NCBI RefSeq assembly: GCF_032191465.1 | Contig: NZ_JAQOUE010000001.1 | Coordinates: 3,294,141 to 3,358,140, forward strand | From: Candidatus Nitronereus thalassa | Lineage (GTDB): Bacteria > Nitrospirota > Nitrospiria > Nitrospirales > UBA8639 | Direction of reading: 5' to 3' | DNA: 64,000 nt | Shown: positions 61,497 to 64,000 of the stretch, piece by piece | How positions within the stretch are numbered: position 1 is the first letter of the stretch | Layout: each line of letters begins with the position of its first letter | Position numbers and translations under genes: made by a program | Notes under the pieces: generated by a model | Database searches by the model: none | Told to the model about the DNA's origin: nothing | What the model saw: only the letters and a program-made list of their open reading frames with translations

Positions 61497-61961
61497 ATGT
61501 TTAACACGTTTCTGAGAGCATGGTTGATACTCTGGGTTGTTTCTCTACCCTTAGTGCACGTCCATCCTGAAGCCGATCATGCCCATGGGATGTCGGGCCA
61601 CGCTCATGGGGGAACCTACCACACAGTTTTATCCACCGCCCCCATTTGCGCCTACGAAGATCATCAACATCATCATGACTCCTTTTCCGCCGGGGAACCG
61701 TTTGGAACTACTGACTCCCCAATTCACCCTTCTCATGGCTTGGAGCATTCCTCCTACAGCTTTTCTGTTCTCAATTCCTCGATAGATCCCATTCTTGAAG
61801 ACAGTGTGTCGTATCCCACAAGTGATACGGTTGTTGCTAATGAAAAAGAAACTCCGAGTTTATCCCTTGTTTCCGCCATTGATATCTCGCTACCGACACG
61901 GCCATTTTCGGTTTTAACCAATACCCTTTCAGCTCGCGGTCCTCCCATTCTCTCCGTGTAA
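61497..61961 (+). CDS. small His-rich secreted protein
   Basis: This 154 aa protein has a hydrophobic N-terminus (LRAWLILWVVSLPLVHVHPE). A run of His follows, in DHAHGMSGHAHGGTYH and CAYEDHQHHHDSFSAGEP, suggesting Zn/Ni/Cu binding in the periplasm. The C-terminal half is Ser/Thr-rich without known domains. It lies ahead of a CzcC/CzcB-type pair, so a metal-buffering role for that pump is plausible. Confidence 0.65.
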   Translation: MFNTFLRAWLILWVVSLPLVHVHPEADHAHGMSGHAHGGTYHTVLSTAPICAYEDHQHHHDSFSAGEPFGTTDSPIHPSHGLEHSSYSFSVLNSSIDPILEDSVSYPTSDTVVANEKETPSLSLVSAIDISLPTRPFSVLTNTLSARGPPILSV

Positions 61962-62181
61962 TTTCGTCTTGAGTCTCTGACTCGACCAAATCTCAAAATT
62001 TTTAAATGGTACCGGTGGGGAAAAATATTTCTCCCTACTTGTTTCATTTCTGTCTGGAATTTATTCGAGCAGGCCTCGATAACCTCTCGGTGAAAGGTCC
62101 AGATAAACGGTCGGTGTAGTCAGAAGACTCGCTTAAAAATTTCCAGAGGAATTTTTGAAACTCCTGTCACTGGGGACAGTC

Positions 62182-63438
62182 ATGATGAAGCCAAAATATT
62201 GTGTTCGCCTATTTCTTTTTTCCATGTTGTTTACGGTGCCGAGTCATCCCGTCGATGCTGTGGAGTCGTTGACAGTAGGGCAAGCTGTCAAAACTGCTCT
62301 GGAGCGCAATCCCGATCTCCTGGCCGCCCGGCAAGAGTTGGAAGTGGCTCGTGGTCGTGAGGTGAAGGCCCAGCTCTTCAATCGGTTTAATCCTAGCGTG
62401 AATGGCCAGGTTTGGAACCGAAATAATCCGGGATCCGGCAATGTAACTGATTCCCAAGTGCTGCTGTCACAAGAAGTGGAGGTTGCCGGGCAACGTGGAC
62501 TCCGAAGAGAGGCGGCCACTCGAAATGTGACCCAAGTCGAAGCTCAGATTAAGGATCGCGAACGGCTCATCACCGGACAAGTGATGCGGGCCTTCTTCCA
62601 AGCTCTCACCTTGGAAAAACGCCTCGAATTGAGAAAAGAAATCGAGAAATTAAACCTGCGTATCCGCGATGCTTCAGAGGCGCGGTTCAAAGCCGGGGTG
62701 GCGCCTATTATGGAATCCAACTTGGCGGAAATTCGCTATGGCCAGTCGCGCAAGGAAACCTTCGTGGCCGAAGCCTTATTCCAAAATGCCTTGCTGGACC
62801 TCCGGCGGTTGCTGGGGTGGGAGCCTGATCGTTCGATCGAGTTGAGCGGCCAACTCCGGAATTCTCCCAAAGCGGTTCCCCTATCTGACCTGCTCCAACG
62901 TGCACAGGGGCAGCGGCCCGATCTTATGGCGGCAAAAAGAGAAGTAGCCCGGGTGGAAGCTACCATGGATCTGACCCGCCGGCTCATTGTGCCGAATCCC
63001 ACGTTTCAAGGGTTTTATCAAACGGAGACCGAAGGGCCTGGAGGTGCCAGCAAGATGGTGGGCGGAGGAATCAGCATTCCCTTTCCCTTGTTCGATCGGA
63101 AGCAAGGCGAACTGGTGACACAGGGTGGAGAGCTCAATCGAAGCCGACACCAAGTGATCGCCGTCACTCGGAATATCGAGCGAGAAGTGGAAACGGCGTT
63201 TCAAGCATATCAAGCGGCTCGTCAATCTGTGGAGGTATTTGAAGCTGAGGTGCTCGATCGAATCGATGAAAATTTCCGGTTTATGGAGATTGCCTACCGG
63301 GAGGGGAAAATTGGGTTATTGCAATTGATCGTAGTGCAAGATGGTCTGATCACTGCTCAACTCTCGTATGTGGATTCTCTAGGACAATTCCGTGCAGCCG
63401 AGACGAATTTAGCGCAAGCGGTTGGGGGACAGCCGTAA
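62182..63438 (+). CDS. czcC: TolC-family outer-membrane channel (CzcC-like)
   Basis: This 418 aa protein has a signal peptide (YCVRLFLFSMLFTVPSHPVD). OEP repeats follow (VGQAVKTALERNPDLLAARQ, NNPGSGNVTDSQVLLSQEVE, DLMAAKREVARVEATMDLTR, GGISIPFPLFDRKQGELVTQ). REGKIGLLQLIVVQDGLITA is typical of CzcC/CusC. ATG 62182 (or 62185) has GGGGACAG upstream. A TTG at 62155 with AGAGGAA is an alternative. The adaptor gene starts 15 bases after the stop. Confidence 0.9.
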   Translation: MMKPKYCVRLFLFSMLFTVPSHPVDAVESLTVGQAVKTALERNPDLLAARQELEVARGREVKAQLFNRFNPSVNGQVWNRNNPGSGNVTDSQVLLSQEVEVAGQRGLRREAATRNVTQVEAQIKDRERLITGQVMRAFFQALTLEKRLELRKEIEKLNLRIRDASEARFKAGVAPIMESNLAEIRYGQSRKETFVAEALFQNALLDLRRLLGWEPDRSIELSGQLRNSPKAVPLSDLLQRAQGQRPDLMAAKREVARVEATMDLTRRLIVPNPTFQGFYQTETEGPGGASKMVGGGISIPFPLFDRKQGELVTQGGELNRSRHQVIAVTRNIEREVETAFQAYQAARQSVEVFEAEVLDRIDENFRFMEIAYREGKIGLLQLIVVQDGLITAQLSYVDSLGQFRAAETNLAQAVGGQP

Positions 63439-63453
63439 GCAAGAGGAAAATTT

Positions 63454-64000
63454 ATGAATCGTTCAATGTGGAAATATGTGCTCATCCTATTCGTGCTATC
63501 GGGTGTGGGGTGCCAAGAGAGCCAGACGTCATCCTCCACGGAAGGGAAAGATGGGAAACAAGAACAGGGTCATGAGTCCGATGAACATGGCGAGGAAGAC
63601 CAACACGAGGGAGAAAAGCATTCCGACGAAATCACTGTTGCTCCTGAAGCGCTTGAGGGCCAAACCTTCCAGACAGCCGTCGTTGAACCACGGTTGGTCA
63701 GAGAAGGGATTCAGGCCACGGCCAATATTAAACCGAATGAGTACAAGCTCACTCATGTCAGTCCACGAATTGAGGGGAAAGCCGTCAAGGTCATCGCCGA
63801 ACTCGGTGACCTGGTGAAACCCGGACAAACACTCGCGCAACTCGATAGCATTGAGCTGGGCTCCAAAAAGTCCGCCTTCCGACAAGCCCGAACGACGATG
63901 TTGGTGAACAAGGCAAATTACGAGAGGGAAAAGCGGCTCTTTGATCAACAAATTTCTTCAGAAAAAGATTATCTCGACGCCCAAGGGGCCTACCAGCAGA
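63454..64000 (+). CDS. czcB: CzcB/CusB-like RND adaptor lipoprotein (N-terminal part, cut by window end)
   Basis: The frame from ATG 63454 (AAGAGGAAAA upstream) is open to the window end, about 182 residues. A lipobox LSGVGC places Cys at about residue 20, so the adaptor is lipid-anchored. A His/Asp/Glu-rich stretch follows (GHESDEHGEEDQHEGEKHSD), a likely metal-binding segment. Then come the barrel-sandwich start (VSPRIEGKAVKVIAELGDLV, KPGQTLAQLDSIELGSKKSA) and the helical hairpin. The pump gene should lie beyond the window. Confidence 0.88.
   Translation, partial: MNRSMWKYVLILFVLSGVGCQESQTSSSTEGKDGKQEQGHESDEHGEEDQHEGEKHSDEITVAPEALEGQTFQTAVVEPRLVREGIQATANIKPNEYKLTHVSPRIEGKAVKVIAELGDLVKPGQTLAQLDSIELGSKKSAFRQARTTMLVNKANYEREKRLFDQQISSEKDYLDAQGAYQQ

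Overview
The window looks like a piece of a Gram-negative chromosome, most likely a Nitrospirota (Nitrospira-like) bacterium. The evidence is a complete Tol envelope operon, several outer-membrane factors and lipoproteins, small tandem periplasmic c-type cytochromes and a large heavy-metal efflux region. The lineage is inferred from gene content and style, not from a database search.

Positions 1-26.7 kb are ordinary core genome. They carry a LysM lytic transglycosylase, a TPR membrane protein, tRNA-Val and tRNA-Asp, and tolQ-tolR-tolA/tonB-tolB. These are followed by a long coiled-coil lipoprotein where pal is usually found, and then a CpoB-like TPR protein. Next come mutL-miaA-mtnP-PfkB kinase, a RodZ-like protein and cdd. 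After these are two tandem monohaem cytochromes separated by a strong terminator, a small basic protein, a HEAT-repeat protein, an alpha-glucan phosphorylase, a UvrD-type helicase and a secreted HExxH protein.

Positions 26.7-40.3 kb form an accessory island beside tRNA-Arg(CCG) and tRNA-Lys(CTT). Its core is a divergent pair of very large genes (1718 and 1278 aa). Each encodes an N-terminal PD-(D/E)xK-like nuclease followed by a P-loop NTPase, the architecture of Avs/STAND antiviral proteins. Next to it, between two copies of a ~48 bp direct repeat, lies a GC-rich cassette with an outer-membrane beta-barrel protein, a membrane-anchored unknown and a small XRE regulator. The regulator is preceded by tandem operators that look like restriction-modification controller (C-protein) boxes. 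An AT-richer 370 aa gene of unknown function follows.

Positions 40.3-64 kb are a metal-handling region with three RND systems. The first part, on the minus strand, holds a TPR protein, a cupredoxin, a CopZ-like Fe-S/Zn metallochaperone, a MerF-like transporter interrupted by a frameshift at a T7 slippery run, a TlpA-type thioredoxin, two related secreted proteins sharing a C-x-C motif, and two DUF302 proteins. These are followed by an RND pump/adaptor/TolC set, a STAS-like protein and a thioredoxin-like protein. The second RND set is a CusA/CusB/TolC group. Upstream of it are a secreted small protein and a divergent MerR regulator that sits almost directly on its own typical 20-bp-spacer operator and is translationally coupled to a 59 aa Cys-rich protein. 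A His-rich secreted protein and a third TolC/adaptor pair run off the right edge. The region appears built to bind Cu/Ag/Zn/Hg-type metals in the periplasm and expel them; the specific metals are inferred.
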